Below, piece by piece: positions 44,093 through 56,424 of a stretch of 64,000 nucleotides of DNA (position 1 is its first letter; every line of letters starts with the position of its first letter). A program made the translations under genes and the position numbers. The notes below the pieces were generated by a model. The model saw only the letters and a list, made by a program, of their open reading frames with translations, was not told the DNA's origin and did not search any database. Origin of the DNA: Reticulitermes lucifugus (lineage: Eukaryota; Arthropoda; Insecta; Blattodea; Rhinotermitidae); contig JAKCWW010000902.1 in the NCBI GenBank assembly GCA_026260175.1, positions 15,943 through 79,942 on the forward strand, written 5' to 3'.

Positions 44093-44602
44093 AAATAAGG
44101 TGGGATATTTTAAAAACACATTTTCCGAAACTCGATTTGATATCAAGTACTGTTACTGAGCGTTTAGAAATCAGATTTGAATGTGATAATAAAATAAAAC
44201 AATGAAATTCAGAAACACGTGTTGCTTTAAGGATAAAATTAAAATTCAGAATTAAAATTTAGCTTAATAATAAATCTTAAACATGTAGATCGTCTTACTG
44301 AAATAATGCAGACTGTCCTTGGATAAAACTGTACTGGTACATAGTCCTATTTATTGAATAAAGATCATAATATTGTCATAAAAATTCTTGATTCACCTGA
44401 GTTGCTACCTCTTATGAATATGGATAAATTTATAGGCCAACACGATATTCGATAATGGACTAATCTGTGGTAAACTCTTAAAATTAACGGTGGAACACTC
44501 ATTTTCAGCTAGCCGAATGGCAAACGTTTATTGTATCACACTTTATCATGAAAAGAAGTAGGCTATTTGGCGAAACTGGGTAATTTTATATTTTATGCTC
44601 TT
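44093..44602. other. Gene-free stretch
   Basis: AT-rich, nothing recognised. Confidence 0.45.
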
Positions 44603-44610
44603 ACATAGAC

Positions 44611-44908
44611 ATTGGAGGCACGCGGTGGCGCAGTTGCTTGAGGCACTGCGCTACAGGCCGGAAGGTGACGGGTTTGATCCACGACGGAGTCAATGACTTA
44701 ATCCTACCGGCCGCACTATGGCTTTGGTGTCGAATCAGCATCTAAGAGAGACGAGAACCATGAATACTTCCTGGGGGGTAAAGGCGGCCGGTGCGTAGGG
44801 CTGACAACCTTACCACCTTCACGTGCCGATTGTCTGGAAATCTGGGAGAAAAGGCCTCCTGGAAAACTCAGGGCCTGTCCAGGCCTGTATAGGAATATCT
44901 TTACCTTC
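44611..44908 (+). mobile_element. SINE type B, full length
   Basis: The head GGCACGCGGTGGCGCAGTTG has an A-box-like region and a B box GGGTTTGATCC. Next come CGCACTATGGCTTTGGTGTC, GTAAAGGCGGCCGGTGCG and GTAGGGCTGACAACCTTACC, then the tail AGGGCCTGTCCAGGCCTG. ACATAGAC at 44603-44610 and 44909-44916 is the target duplication. This copy shows the normal order through the region that has become a hairpin in the 63.6 kb copy. Confidence 0.85.
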
Positions 44909-44916
44909 ACATAGAC

Positions 44917-46282
44917 TCTAGGATATCGCTACATTATGATAAACAGAGGAAAGTTGCTGTTACGTTTTGTCACTTTGTGGGAGAGGCATAAACTTGTTGA
45001 GGTGCAAGTGGGTAGCGTGTAGACGTGGTCGCATTGTTCATACGGGAACATAACTGGATAACAGGTCGTGTATACGTCATAACATATTTAAAGTAGCACA
45101 ATTATGAAAAACAATGTATTTTTACGCACGGAAGGGATATAAATTTGTAGATTATATAGTATCTGCTTTATTTTACGTATACGTAACCATAATGTGATCT
45201 CTGAATTTAAACCTTTTGGGAAACACATTTTCCGACGTACAATGTTGACTGTGCTGTGCACAGAACTTGAGAAATGTAAATGAGAAAAATAAATCATACA
45301 GTTCTGACACTTCGAGCGAGTTTTGACGCAATCTCACGCTAATTTTAACAGCAAATTTCTCAGCCAGGATAAAAGTGTAAAACACGCGTTTGATATTAGT
45401 ATCTACATGACATGTGCGATTCAAATGTGAGCACTTTTTAAACATGAAATGCAAAGGAATATATCACAGGACGCGTGTTTTGTGCAGTTATTAAACTTGA
45501 TGTGAAATTAAAAACAGTAGTCTGAATTCTACAATGAACATGCAATATTACTTTGTATAATATAAAAAGAGCAGTAATGTGCACTACAAATATTATACTT
45601 ATTAGTTAAAACATGCAACTTTTTTCCCTATCCGCCAACATCAGGGGTATTGTCACATGGCAGCACTTTATAGATCATAAATTTATTTAAGGTAAAATTT
45701 AAAAAGTATAACGAACTGTAAAATACATACCAGTTTTATACAAAAGTTGTGTTTATATTTAATATAATTATACGTACGTGTAGGGTTACAATGTGTTATA
45801 AACTATTTTATATTTTCTTCGTATACAGTGTTAGGATATCCCAGCAGTAGTTGTTTTAAAATGCCAGTAATTTTTGTTTGATATATAACGACTTATTCTC
45901 AGACGTTTAACTAATTCCTGAACACTTTGGTTTGATCATTTCCTAAGCTGTTTAAGGAAATTTATTTGCATTCAATATGACGCACGTAGCAGGCAGACTT
46001 AGGACAAAACGCGAGTTGGAATTGTTGTCACAAAAAATATGCTATATTTCTACTTGCAAAGTACCGAAAAAAATTGGATGTGAAAAGAAGTGGTGATGGC
46101 CTAATTTAATGTGCTGTCACGTTGTTTGTATACGTGCAAAATTCTGAGAAATTCAGGCTGCCGAGCAAGGCTGAAATTTGAACCTTGTGTGTCTACCGCC
46201 GTACTGAGTGACGCATGTTGTTTTTATTTCAATACCCTCAGTCCTGTAATTTGAGTCCATTGCCCCACATCCTAATATTAAT
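44917..46282. other. Gene-free stretch
   Basis: AT-rich. Overlapping minus-strand frames at 45088-45454 have no recognisable content. Confidence 0.5.
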
Positions 46283-46440
46283 AAAGATAAAGGTCTTCCT
46301 GTGCACGTCATGAAGACGTACGGGAAATTGGAGGCACCGCACCACTCATTCTTAACGTCGGCATTAGACGGAGCTGAGTGGTGATCTTTGTGCCCCGACT
46401 GCCTTAACCACGAGGAATGAGCCTCTGGTATGCTTTAATT
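46283..46440 (-). mobile_element. SINE type A-like, 3' fragment
   Basis: On the minus strand the middle (CACTCAGCTCCGTCTAATGC, CGTTAAGAATGAGTGG) and the tail (GTCTTCATGACGTGCAC) follow type A in order but are diverged. The head is not recognisable. Confidence 0.55.
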
Positions 46441-48531
46441 TTTGGTAAACCCAGTATAAAAGTCACATGTCACTACAGCGCCATTATTCTTCGTGACGAT
46501 TATTAGCCTCACACACAAATATCTCGTGAATTTAATCAATGACATCTGCAGCTCGGTCTCATCTCTTTAATTGCTGTGTATTGGTGTGCAACAAAAACCC
46601 TTTCCTTGCCATGATAATCCATATTCGAAAGACGGCGGCGTGTTGTGGGTACGCTAAAAGTATAGGACGCTACATTGCGTGGACCGAAGGCAATAAAAAG
46701 GAGAATTGCATATACTTGTGTGCGTAAGGTAATAACCCTGCATGTTGTAACGAAGAACGGTTAGACAAACTATTAATGAACTCTTATTCTGAAGCATATT
46801 ATGATTACCCAGAATTCTACGACATATTTATAAAATTCTAAAACGTGTAAGTTCCTCCCATCACAATCATATTTACAGCGAGCCTTTTCTTACTTGCAGT
46901 AGCTATTTTCAAATGACATTTTGTATAAACTACTTCTAGGGTAACTGATTACGAATTTCTTCGAACTAAACATAAATTCTCATCACGAGCATGCATACTA
47001 GAGTTGGCTGCTGAGTTTACTTTCTTCATGTTACACAATTATGTCAATATCATACATAATAAATTTAACATATTCTAAAACACTGTAATGAAGAGCAGTT
47101 TTGGTCTCTGAAAGATCAGACGGTGAATTTAAAAAATCATATAAATATTTTGAATAGAGAGGAGGACACATTCTGCCCACCAAGGCTACATTATTTTATG
47201 TACGTACGCAAAATGTTTAATGTTCTTGGAACATGTAATTTACTGTTGTTAAGGTTTACTCATGCTTATTAAATAAACAATTTAAAATTAGTTCCATAAG
47301 ATATGGAGATGAAAGCAAAGGAAATATTTACAAGGAACGTGTTTAAAACCGGGAAAAAATTGTGTGGTCGTTCTAATTGTAAGGAACGGGACTATCTTAA
47401 TCGTGTTGAGCTGGCAGAAATATTCTGGAGTCCAGTGTCTTTGTGTCTTTCTTTCGTGGTAGAAGAAGGAGAATTTCCAGACGCAGTAGCATGGTATTTC
47501 TAACAGTAATGATCACCTCATATGCTTCTTACCCTTTTTTTTTAAATAGAATATAAATGCGTCTGCCCTCACCTGAATTATTCAGTTGTCCCTAAAGTCT
47601 TTGAACAAATAACGTGATGAATAAAAACATAAGTACAAACTAAACACACACGTGGCATATGTTCTTAAATATAAGCCACAAGAGCTTTAAGATTATCAAT
47701 ACACTAAAGTGCCAATGCTCTCTACGGAAGCAACACTACACAGGAAACACATTTCCTTGCACAAAATATCCCTGTCAAAACTTATGTCTCCAAATTTATG
47801 TGTGTTTGCGTTTTCAGTACCTTAATTCTTATGTGTATATATCTTACGTTCTTCTTATTGTTACAGAAATAATTCGACAAAATGTAATGTAAATAGAATT
47901 GGGCTATCCCTTATTACATATCTACGATATCTTTCTGGGAAAAAGAAGAAAAATGTTATCACCTATAAAGGGCAATTTTAATTATTTTGAATGTACTAAA
48001 TTTTAATTTGAATTTGGAATTTTTATTACCCACTACTTTCAGCGAAAAGATCAGAAATTTATAAAACACAAGCCGTCAGATTTCCATCCGATATGAAGCT
48101 GCAATTTATCGACAAATCAAAACAGGGAATAACAGTTCCTTTATCTAGAGATATTTTACCATTCTCGAAGCCCAAATTTTATGGGATGTCAAAACTTTTC
48201 GTACTTTTTAAATATCACAAATGTAACTCTCCAAAAGAGTCTGAGGATAACGGAATATTTTCGTAACCTGCACAAAAAAGTTACTCTGAATTAACCAAAA
48301 TTTACATTAAGGAGAAAATCAGCGTTTTGGAGTAAATTCCTAAGCGTCTTTTTTTATCAGTACCCACATTCTTTCTGTGTAGGTACATCTCTTGCTTCAC
48401 CTAAGATACAATTATTGAAAGTAGTCGAGAAGATGGAATGGTGTTAGAACGGAAGCATCTCCGGCAATACACCAGGAGTTAGACTTTGTACATAAAATTG
48501 GAACTTGCAAATAATGCGGCTTATTATATTT
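46441..48531. other. Gene-free stretch
   Basis: Short frames at 46539-46727, 47303-47503 and 47659-47892 show no domains. No RNA gene or array is seen. Confidence 0.5.
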
Positions 48532-48790
48532 TTTCTTTCCATGGCGCAACAGCCCTAACTGGGCCAGGGCCTCCTAATTATAGAGTTTTCACGATCACAA
48601 TCAGACACACCACACTCGGTAGGACTCCTCTGGACGAGCGATCAGCCTGATGCAGAGACCTCTACCTGACAACACACAACACTCAGAAGACACAGACATC
48701 CATGCCCTCGGACGGATTTGAACTCACAATCCCAGCAAGCGAACGGCCGCAGACCCACGCCTTAGACCGCGCGGCCACTGGGATAGGCCG
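48532..48790 (-). mobile_element. SINE type D, full length
   Basis: Minus-strand counterpart of 14278-14541: head ATCCCAGTGGCCGCGCGGTC, worn B box (GAGTTCAAATCC), GTTGTGTGTTGTCAGGTAGA, CCAGAGGAGTCCTACCGAG and A-rich tail. The flanks share GGCTTATTATAT / GGCTTAATATAT, an approximate target duplication. Agreement with the 14 kb copy over the whole length defines the family ends. Confidence 0.8.
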
Positions 48791-49121
48791 GCTTAATATA
48801 TACAAAGAAAAAACCTCTCTCGTATCTGCAAACACAACCAAATGCCACAAATTAAATTTGTAAGTCCAAGGTTCTTGACTTTTATTGTCCCTTCTTTTGA
48901 AGACAGATTTAGTCCTGAAATGAATCCATGGAAAAAGAGCCAATTAGGAGACTCAATAACCGAAACAGTTGCGCGTGAGGCGTAAATCTTTCCCCAACTC
49001 AGATTTAAAAACCATGTTTTCAAACATCGGTTAAATGGCAAGTAGTCTTCAGCGACAAATCTGGCTTTCAATTACAGTTTCGGTCTAGTAACTATGAAAG
49101 AGATAAACGCTTCATAATCTA
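48791..49121. other. Gene-free spacer
   Basis: Nothing recognised between the SINE and the DNA transposon. Confidence 0.4.
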
Positions 49122-49698
49122 CAGGGCGACTCAGAAGGAAAGGTCAATATTTTGGGAGGTGATAATGTCGGTCATGGTGAGAAAATAAGTTTATAAGAAC
49201 ATGTGTCTGATTCTGAATGGTTACTGAGGTAAGCTGTTTGTATCTACAAAGTACTGTGAATAGTAATAAAGACAGAACAATTACTGACTGTTAATTTTAA
49301 TTTAATCTAATTTTAATTTTGATTTAATTTTTAAATGACAAATTTGTTACAGTTCACAAAGTTTAGAAAATCCGACCGTCAGCCTCAACGCACTTTGTGA
49401 CTCGTGTGCGAAGTTCGCTTTTTGTTCGAACGAGTTGATGTTCACATATCTTTATGCGGGCAGCAGTATCCAAAATGCGAGCAAGCAATTCGTAGCTTAT
49501 TTCCACCTTTTTTTTGTCAACTTCGCCCTTCATCCAACCCCACAAACAGAAATTTAACGGAGTTAAGTTTGTAAATTCAAACAACTCTATCTCGGTAACC
49601 ATTCCGAAATTAGACACGTCTTATTATGAACTTTATTTCTCACAATGACCGATACTCTCACCTCCCAAAATATTGACCTTTCTTCCTGAATCACCCTC
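49122..49698. mobile_element. Short Tc1/mariner-like element, 577 bp, TA target duplication
   Basis: Terminal inverted repeats of about 85 bp start CAGGGCGACTCAG on the left and, read inward from the right, GAGGGTGATTCAGG. They share AAGGTCAATATTTTGGGAGG. TA lies directly outside each end (49120-49121 and 49699-49700), the duplication typical of the IS630/Tc1/mariner group. The size and the fragment of transposase inside show an internally deleted, non-autonomous copy. Confidence 0.8.
49363..49617 (-). pseudogene. C-terminal transposase fragment inside the Tc1/mariner-like element
   Basis: An 84-codon frame carries LTPLNFCLWGWMKGEV, which corresponds to the conserved PxLTPLDFxLWG block after the second catalytic Asp of IS630/mariner-type DDE transposases. 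It continues with helices like ELLARILDTAARIK to a natural-looking end. The N-terminal DNA-binding domain and the catalytic residues are absent, so it cannot be active. The initiating methionine is probably fortuitous. Confidence 0.65.
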
Positions 49699-49700
49699 TA

Positions 49701-52224
49701 TAAGAATGTTATTACAGGCAGCTCAGGACACAGCGAGGACGTGGCCTAAGTCATGTCGTCGGCTTTGCAATAAAGACAGGGAAGTATTCTAGCAACAGAA
49801 CTAAGCAAGTCTTTTGGTTACGACAAATTTAAAGAAATGAATAATTCAATTTGTCTTCTGCTTTCCTTGATTTCTTTCCTTATACTTCATTATATACATA
49901 TTCTTCCTTATCCTCTTTCTTTCCTTCAGTAGGGCCGTAGTAGCTAAGCTGCCCGCTTTAAAATGAGACTGTGTGTGTTGGACATCAAGCGATGGCCACT
50001 ACGTCGAAGCCGGCTCTAGGACCCAACCAAGTTTCTGCGCAGAGAATAATGCAGTTGCTTCCAAGGTGTTACATGGACCTAGTTCCGTCTACTGCTGATG
50101 GATAAGAAAGACTGGAATTAACATTCCAATGTCCTTATACACTGCTCTTTGCGAGTTATTTAATTTATTAAGCACGTAGTTTCATTGTATTTTTCTTCAA
50201 TTTTAACTTTTATATTTTACTCTCCCCCTTTGCCCCGTTTTTAGTTTATATGTCCTTTAATTACTTTTCTCTTTTCCATGTATCTTATCTTTCTCCTTCT
50301 CCATCTCTCTACCCTCTGTTCTTGTATACTCCATCTCTTCCGTAAGTGGAACCTATTCATTTATTTCCTTGTTCACTCACCCCGACGTCACATCCTTGAG
50401 CTTACGAAGACAGTGGAGTGTTACGAAAATTTTCGGGTTATTAGCAATCTGTTTGTCCTTTTTTACTTTCGAAAACAAAGCCGAAATACTAACCATTGTG
50501 TGATCAAAAAGGAAATAACCTCTCTTTTAAGTACAAAAGTGAAAATAAGTACGCCATTTTGACGGTAATTCTGTACCCAAGTTTCTAGACATTAGTTATA
50601 AAGAGTTATAAAGTCTTAGGAACACTTTGTTGCGAAAATAATTACGATTTTGTCTTTATATAGATGTAGATGTAACAAGAGAAACGAGTAAATATGAATT
50701 AAACACGCGGTCAACAAAGGGGCTAGCCACAGATAGAAATGAACACGCAATATTTGCCAATAAAACACCCAATCTGCTTTCTTCATTGAAAGGTTCTAAC
50801 ATTAATTAAATCACACTTTCAGAGAATCAAAATATTTATGAAATTTCCTTAAGAAATTCATGGGAGGTTAGTAAATGCTGAAAGCTGTAAAGTTTGTTAG
50901 CAGGGGAAGACCCAATGTTTTTCGAGGAACAGTGGGGCTGCAAAGGCTTGTTAATATATCGTCTTGGTAACCTTGGATTTATGTCAGGTCTACTGAATTA
51001 ATTAATGGAGGTAAAAAATTAGTGGATGACAGAAACGGCTGCCCAAAACTGTCACTCAACCCACAGAGTGTTTGTTGCTCCTGCTATGTGTTAGTAAAAT
51101 ATATTTCCTTTCTTGAGAAACGAGGAAGGCCACACTTGTCGGCAAGTTAGAACAGATCATGTGACTAAGTATAAATGCATGTAAAAAGTACTCGAAGTCA
51201 GTAAGAGCCTATCAGAACATTTGTACAGTATAAATCGGTTTGTGAATGCCGATAATTGTGACCAAACATTTGCGGAAAATTTTCGTATTCTGTAACTGGA
51301 AGCAGTGTTACAAATCACTGACACATTGGTAAGCGAGTATGGCAGTAACCAAGAAGGCATTCGTCACTTCACAGAAAAACAATTTTCATTATCTTGTTTA
51401 AAACAGCTCCTTACTGATAGCCATCTTGAGGCAAATAAATTCACTCCTCATCCTCACCTCAGTTTCTGTAAGTTGCGTTTTAATAACAACAGGAATTGCT
51501 TCTATGAAACTTTCAAAATAATCTACTTTCCGTGGCGAATATATACGTTTCGTACTCCAAAAAATCGCAACATTACAGGAAGCGTATAGGTCAATAAATA
51601 TTAACAGTTTCCAAGCAGTTATACAAATAAGTGCACCGTCTGTATAGGATCTTTTTAAAGTGCCTCCTCTTCAGCAAGTGCAAGAATTTCTGTTACTGCT
51701 AGGAGAAAAATTTGCCAAGAAACGAAACCGGAATTCTTAAGTGAGATATAGATGCCCTGGTCACTAAACCATATCCATGAAGACTCTTAGTAGACCAACT
51801 TTAGGTTGTGTTCGACCTTGACTAATAATAGTTGCTTTTTCCGATAAAATATGTTGTTATGCCAAAACTTAGTAAGCAAGCTATGCCATTTCATGGGTAA
51901 TAAACGGATTTCCGGAATTCGGAAGCTATTATCACAAACTCGTATATCATTACGTATAATAGAAAGCATTATTGTACGGGAGTCATTTTGGTTACGCAAC
52001 ATCCGGGATTAGATACTAAAAATAACATCGATGATGATCTTTGCAAAACAAAGAAATGCGGGTTTAAAAGCATGGCTGTTGGAACTACACATAAACAACC
52101 ACCAGGAATTTATAAAAACGTTCGTGCAGCAAACGGCTCAGTATAATTCAAGTCACTGTGACTGACTCCATGGAACACAGTCCTCCTGGAGACGCTAATA
52201 GTTTCTAAGCTAGTCAAGAAATTC
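49701..52224. other. Gene-free stretch
   Basis: At 49930-50100 a GGGCCGTAGTAGCTAAGC segment may be a worn tRNA-like SINE head, too weak to call. A pyrimidine-rich tract lies near 50265-50330. No gene recognised. Confidence 0.45.
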
Positions 52225-52520
52225 TTCGACTTTTATGGAAGCATAAGTTTCATTACCGTTCCAAAGGAGCCCGCCATTGGCCTTATCCGGAGCCATTTCA
52301 ATGCACTACTCAACTTCCCATCCTATTTCTTTAAGATCTGTTTGAATATTATCCTAAATATACGCCTAGGTCTTCCAAGTGTTCAATTTCCTTCAGATTT
52401 TCCCACCTAATGTCAGTACGTATTTTTCTTCTCTGTCATGCGTGCCGCATGCACAGTCAATCTCACCCTATTTTGTGTGATCACCTTAGTGTAATGACAA
52501 ACACAGACCTACCTACGCCT
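52225..52520 (-). mobile_element. LINE fragment, probably group 2-related
   Basis: On the minus strand, pieces resembling RRRIFRIIFKQILKE and EVE.CIEMAPD recall the segment before the C-terminus of non-LTR polyproteins, with a tail differing from the group 2 copies. The frame is heavily damaged. Confidence 0.45.
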
Positions 52521-52671
52521 AATCTAGTCCTCTGTTAGTTTACCCTGCAGGAGATTATAAACTGATATGCCTGCGATTCAGGAAAAGGAAAATTTAAATA
52601 GGTAAAAAAAAAGTAACGTGTTCATTGTGTTTAGTTAATCACCATGCCTAAGATGTATGCGAGTGTGGCTG

Positions 52672-52885
52672 TATAGTTGTAAGCGTTCTTAACTTCGACA
52701 CTAAATGGAAGGAGAAGAGTGGTCAGGCTCACTTCCTGGGCTGAAGAGGACCACGTTTCACATTCTGTAAGAGACAGTGTGGGCTCCATGACTGGTATGG
52801 ATGCTGTAAAGATGACAAAAGTCTCCGTCCGTGTCGGAAATTGAACACCGGTTCTCGGGTCGCCCAGCCTGTAGTCGAATAACTA
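52672..52885 (-). mobile_element. SINE type A-like, degenerate
   Basis: On the minus strand a worn B-box area (GGTGTTCAATTTCC) leads to GGAGCCCACACTGTCTC, GAAGTGAGCCTGACCACTC and TTAGTGTCGAAGTTAAGAA, following type A order. The 3' tail is gone. Confidence 0.5.
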
Positions 52886-53097
52886 TACTGACAGAAATAC
52901 CCAGGCTTCTAAATTCAAACACGTTTGGAATCAACAAAAGGCGATGTACGAATAACCTAATGCTGAAGCGCGTTCGCGTAACCATTGTTGCCGTGGAAAA
53001 GCAATAAGTATTACATATTATGAGTGTGCGTTTGTAGCCTTAGTTTTCCAGCTTGGGACGTGTTGTCTTGTCTCTGGCTTGCTCGGCTCTACAATAT

Positions 53098-53442
53098 GTT
53101 TCCACACTAGCTCATAAATGTCACGATTTTCGAAAAACATCACTGAACATAAAATGCGTGTTTTAAGTTCCTCTACAAATATTGTCTGAAACATTTATCA
53201 CTCTGAGAAGAACTGAGCGAGATATGATCATAAATTTATATTGGTCTTCATGTAAAGTACCCGTTATTCTTGTAAAACTTTAATTAAACTTGAGTTTTCT
53301 CGACAGATTTTCGAAAAATACTCAAATATCAAATTCCATTAAAATCCGTCCAGTGGGAGCCGAGTTCTATGCTGACGGACGAACAGATAGACAGATATGA
53401 CGAAGCTACTAGTCACTTTTCGCAATTTTGCGGACGCGTATA
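53098..53442 (+). repeat. Interspersed repeat F, copy 2
   Basis: Reverse complement of 22418-22762. It includes GTCCAGTGGGAGCCGAG, GACAGATATGACGAAG and the terminal TTTTCGCAATTTTGCG. Its palindromic end is worn on the outer side (GGACGCG). Confidence 0.7.
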
Positions 53443-53529
53443 AAATAGTCAAAACAAAAATACTCATTTTTTTCGCCATCGTCATGAAAACGCGAGGGAT
53501 GATAATACTTAAATGCAATATAATAAAAT

Positions 53530-53735
53530 AGGATGTGCTGGTGTGGACTAGTTTCATCTGGCTTGAGATAAGTCCTGTGGCGTGCGTGCTCTTGTGTAAG
53601 GGTACAGATCTTCGATTTATGTAAAAGGCCGGGAAGTTTTTCAGCAGTTCCGACGAAAGGACAGGGAAGCTGGTATAAATTACCGGGGCCCGGTGTCCTG
53701 GAAGGGGGCGAGGGGTCCGACTACGTTGCATACGT
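53530..53735 (-). repeat. Retroelement-like repeat fragment
   Basis: The minus-strand frame begins RTPRPLPGHRAPVIYTSFPV and continues SSELLKNFPAFY and then HKSTHATGL. I recall this peptide from a repeat abundant in cockroach and other arthropod assemblies. Homology is lost after about 60 residues although the frame stays open. The host element is not known to me. Confidence 0.5.
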
Positions 53736-56381
53736 TTTTGTCTTTATCGCTAGTACCATTATTTGTCCATTGTACAAATTCACCCTTTCAGCCCAAGCCA
53801 AAGTCACTCTGCAATTGAGAGACAGTCTTTCCGAATTAGTGTAAAAATTTTTAGCCGTGTGCCCTTGCTGGGGTAGGAGGGGTGGCCGAGAATCTTTTTT
53901 CACCAGGCACCGAACCCGCTGTCGGCGGCCCTGTTCTTGAGCTGCAGATCGACTGTTTGATTTTCAAAAAGTTTTATGCTCTATCGAACAACTTTAGATT
54001 GTGAACAAATACTGTATTTGAGCATTATTTTGAAAGCACCCTCTGCTACTGTATGTTGGTAAAACTTGTTCTCATGCTGCTAACCACGCACAGTGAATGT
54101 CAACTGTCACGCAGTTGAGTGCTGGGACGTGTTTGTGCTTGAACTGGAAGAGAAGTGGCGTAATTATTATTGACAGATCGGATCGAATATACACACAATT
54201 TGCAGCTGAAGGGATTATTTAACAGATTTGGAACTTTGTAGGTTCATGTGCGGCACACAAGTAATTTGTGACTCCGTGTTTGAGTTGGTAGGCAGCATTA
54301 TCGTTATTTGTGTAACCTGCGTGGAGTAAGCTGATACGGTTCGTACGTTTTAGCTGTTACAAGTGCAGTAATGTAAACATGTGATATCTGCAGTCAGTGT
54401 GTTCCTACGATACTCATTCAACTACCTCAGTAAGGAGCATGTTTATGTTCTGCATTCACTTCATTTCTTTGTAGTTTGTTTAAAGGCTCAGTCAGTGACC
54501 CAGGTTTCATGGTGTCGAATGATAGAATGATAGTGAATCATCAATCAGGAAATGGGTAGAGGGAATCGGTCGTAGAAAAATCTGAGGCATTACTCCGACA
54601 TTTTCCTAACGGGAATAAGTAATGCTATGACAAAACTCATTCATAATGGTCGGTCGTAAGTATGGGATTCAAACCGAGGACCTTCCGTAGAGAAGTCAGT
54701 TCAGAGCTCGTAATTTGTGTCCGAACACCGTTTAAAGTTTACAGTGTCTATAAAGTGTTGTTTGTGGAAGACATACGAAATGAGAATATGGCAGAGTGGA
54801 CGTTCGCTTAAGATATCTTCAGAGACCGAGGTCCTTGAGCAGTTGGTAAGTGCATACGTATTTATCATTTCTGTTGAAGCTTGTGTTTGTTGTATGTGCA
54901 TTGTGGACTAGTGCAGCTTTTACGCCTGGCTTCCGCAGAGTCATAAAATGAAAACTCTGTCTATATTTTTGCATGTATTCGAACATTTTCTTTATCACTG
55001 ATAACTTTGAAGCGATAATTTGCACTAATTGAAAACAGAGACGGGTTCGTTTTTCGTGTGGTAAAATACTGAATTCCATCACAGCCTGCTGTTTACGTAC
55101 ATAGATAGGGAACTGCATATTACGTCACGTTTTATGGGTTGTTCGACATGGAGAAAGGCCATAGTGATTGGTGTTTCTTTCTGGTTTTTCTCCTTCTTTC
55201 AAAGTAAATTGCCGGAATAGTGTTTTAAATCAAGTCATGACCGCTTCTTTACACGCCCCTTATAGTTCGTTATTCAGAAACCATAATATCCTTTATTCTG
55301 TGTTACTGATATCTGTAGATTCAGCCTAAATAAAGCGAACAGAAACAGTTCTCCTCTAGATTATTAGGTTATGGTGACACTTCGTCCCGGATTTTCGGGG
55401 ACAGTCAGCGGCAGAAGACTTATATCCCGGACTAACTTTATCTCCGATTTTGTCCCCATTTTATTCCGTCTTTCTGATAATATCATTTGGAATGGAGGTT
55501 TTCTTGGGTCTTGTTGGCGACTTTTCCGACGAAGAGATGACAACAGTGCTGCACATTGAGCAGTAAACAGTAAGGCTGTATGTTAGATACAAAAGACATG
55601 ACTGTAATATGTGTTTCGTTTTAATTGTTATTTCATTCCTGTCCTTGAAAACGCCAAGGGAAAATTATCACTTTATAATAGGCCTATAAACTAAACGACA
55701 GGCCTGTCTCTCGCAGCGGGTCTATATGTTTACATAGCTTCAGTCTTCAAGCAAGATGCAGAAAAAGTATTTGACCACTCCTTTTGCAGGAACCGCTAGA
55801 GTTTCCAGGTAATTATTTGAGGGTCCCTACTTCATGGTTCATAAAATAGAACTTGTGCCAATGTAAACATGAATCCAGTTAAAGTTAAGTCCGTGACTCG
55901 TTACGGACAGTTTGTTGCGGCCGTCTGACACGCGGAGTGGATCGCGTTGCTGTGGTGACGTCATTTGACACTCGACACTGCTGCCAGATGCCTCACAACG
56001 TAGAAAATTGGTTCCGCTGAAGTTGGTACACATGAGGCAACCCGTTGCTTTGCTAAGAATTACGTCTCGTCACCACAAAAACAGGGTAGACAGGCCTTAA
56101 GTAGTCTGCAGCGAAATAGAAGGGCCTTGCGTTTGAACTCACGTGAAAAAATGAGTGATCACTGAACACTGCTTGCAAGTAAAGTAAATGTAACTTCAGT
56201 AAAGGAAAATGCGCTTCGCGTGTACTATAGTAACAAAGGTATTAGTGATTTTAGTGATGGCAAGGCCCAGGTAATGTAATTATAAGTATAATTTGACATT
56301 GAAATGATATTACGCAATAACGAATGTATGTTTATTTAACTCTTCAATCACACTCAATAAGCTATTTTGTACACGTTATCT
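53736..56381. other. Gene-free stretch
   Basis: Short frames only. At 55380-55460, alternating CCCGGA/CCGGAC and GGGGACAG/TTGTCCCC phrases hint at a worn repeat. No gene recognised. Confidence 0.45.
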
Positions 56382-56424
56382 TGGCGACTAGTTTCCGCTC
56401 TGAAAATGAACCATCATCAGGCCA
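56382..56424 (-). ncRNA. Hammerhead ribozyme candidate
   Basis: On the minus strand: helix I TGGC/GCCA; core CTGATGA exact (56414-56420); extra T; helix II GGTTC with GAGCG (weakened by changes); GAAA (56392-56395); palindromic helix III ACTAGT; C at the cleavage position. The core, helix III and cleavage base are all canonical. The weak spot is helix II. Confidence 0.55.
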
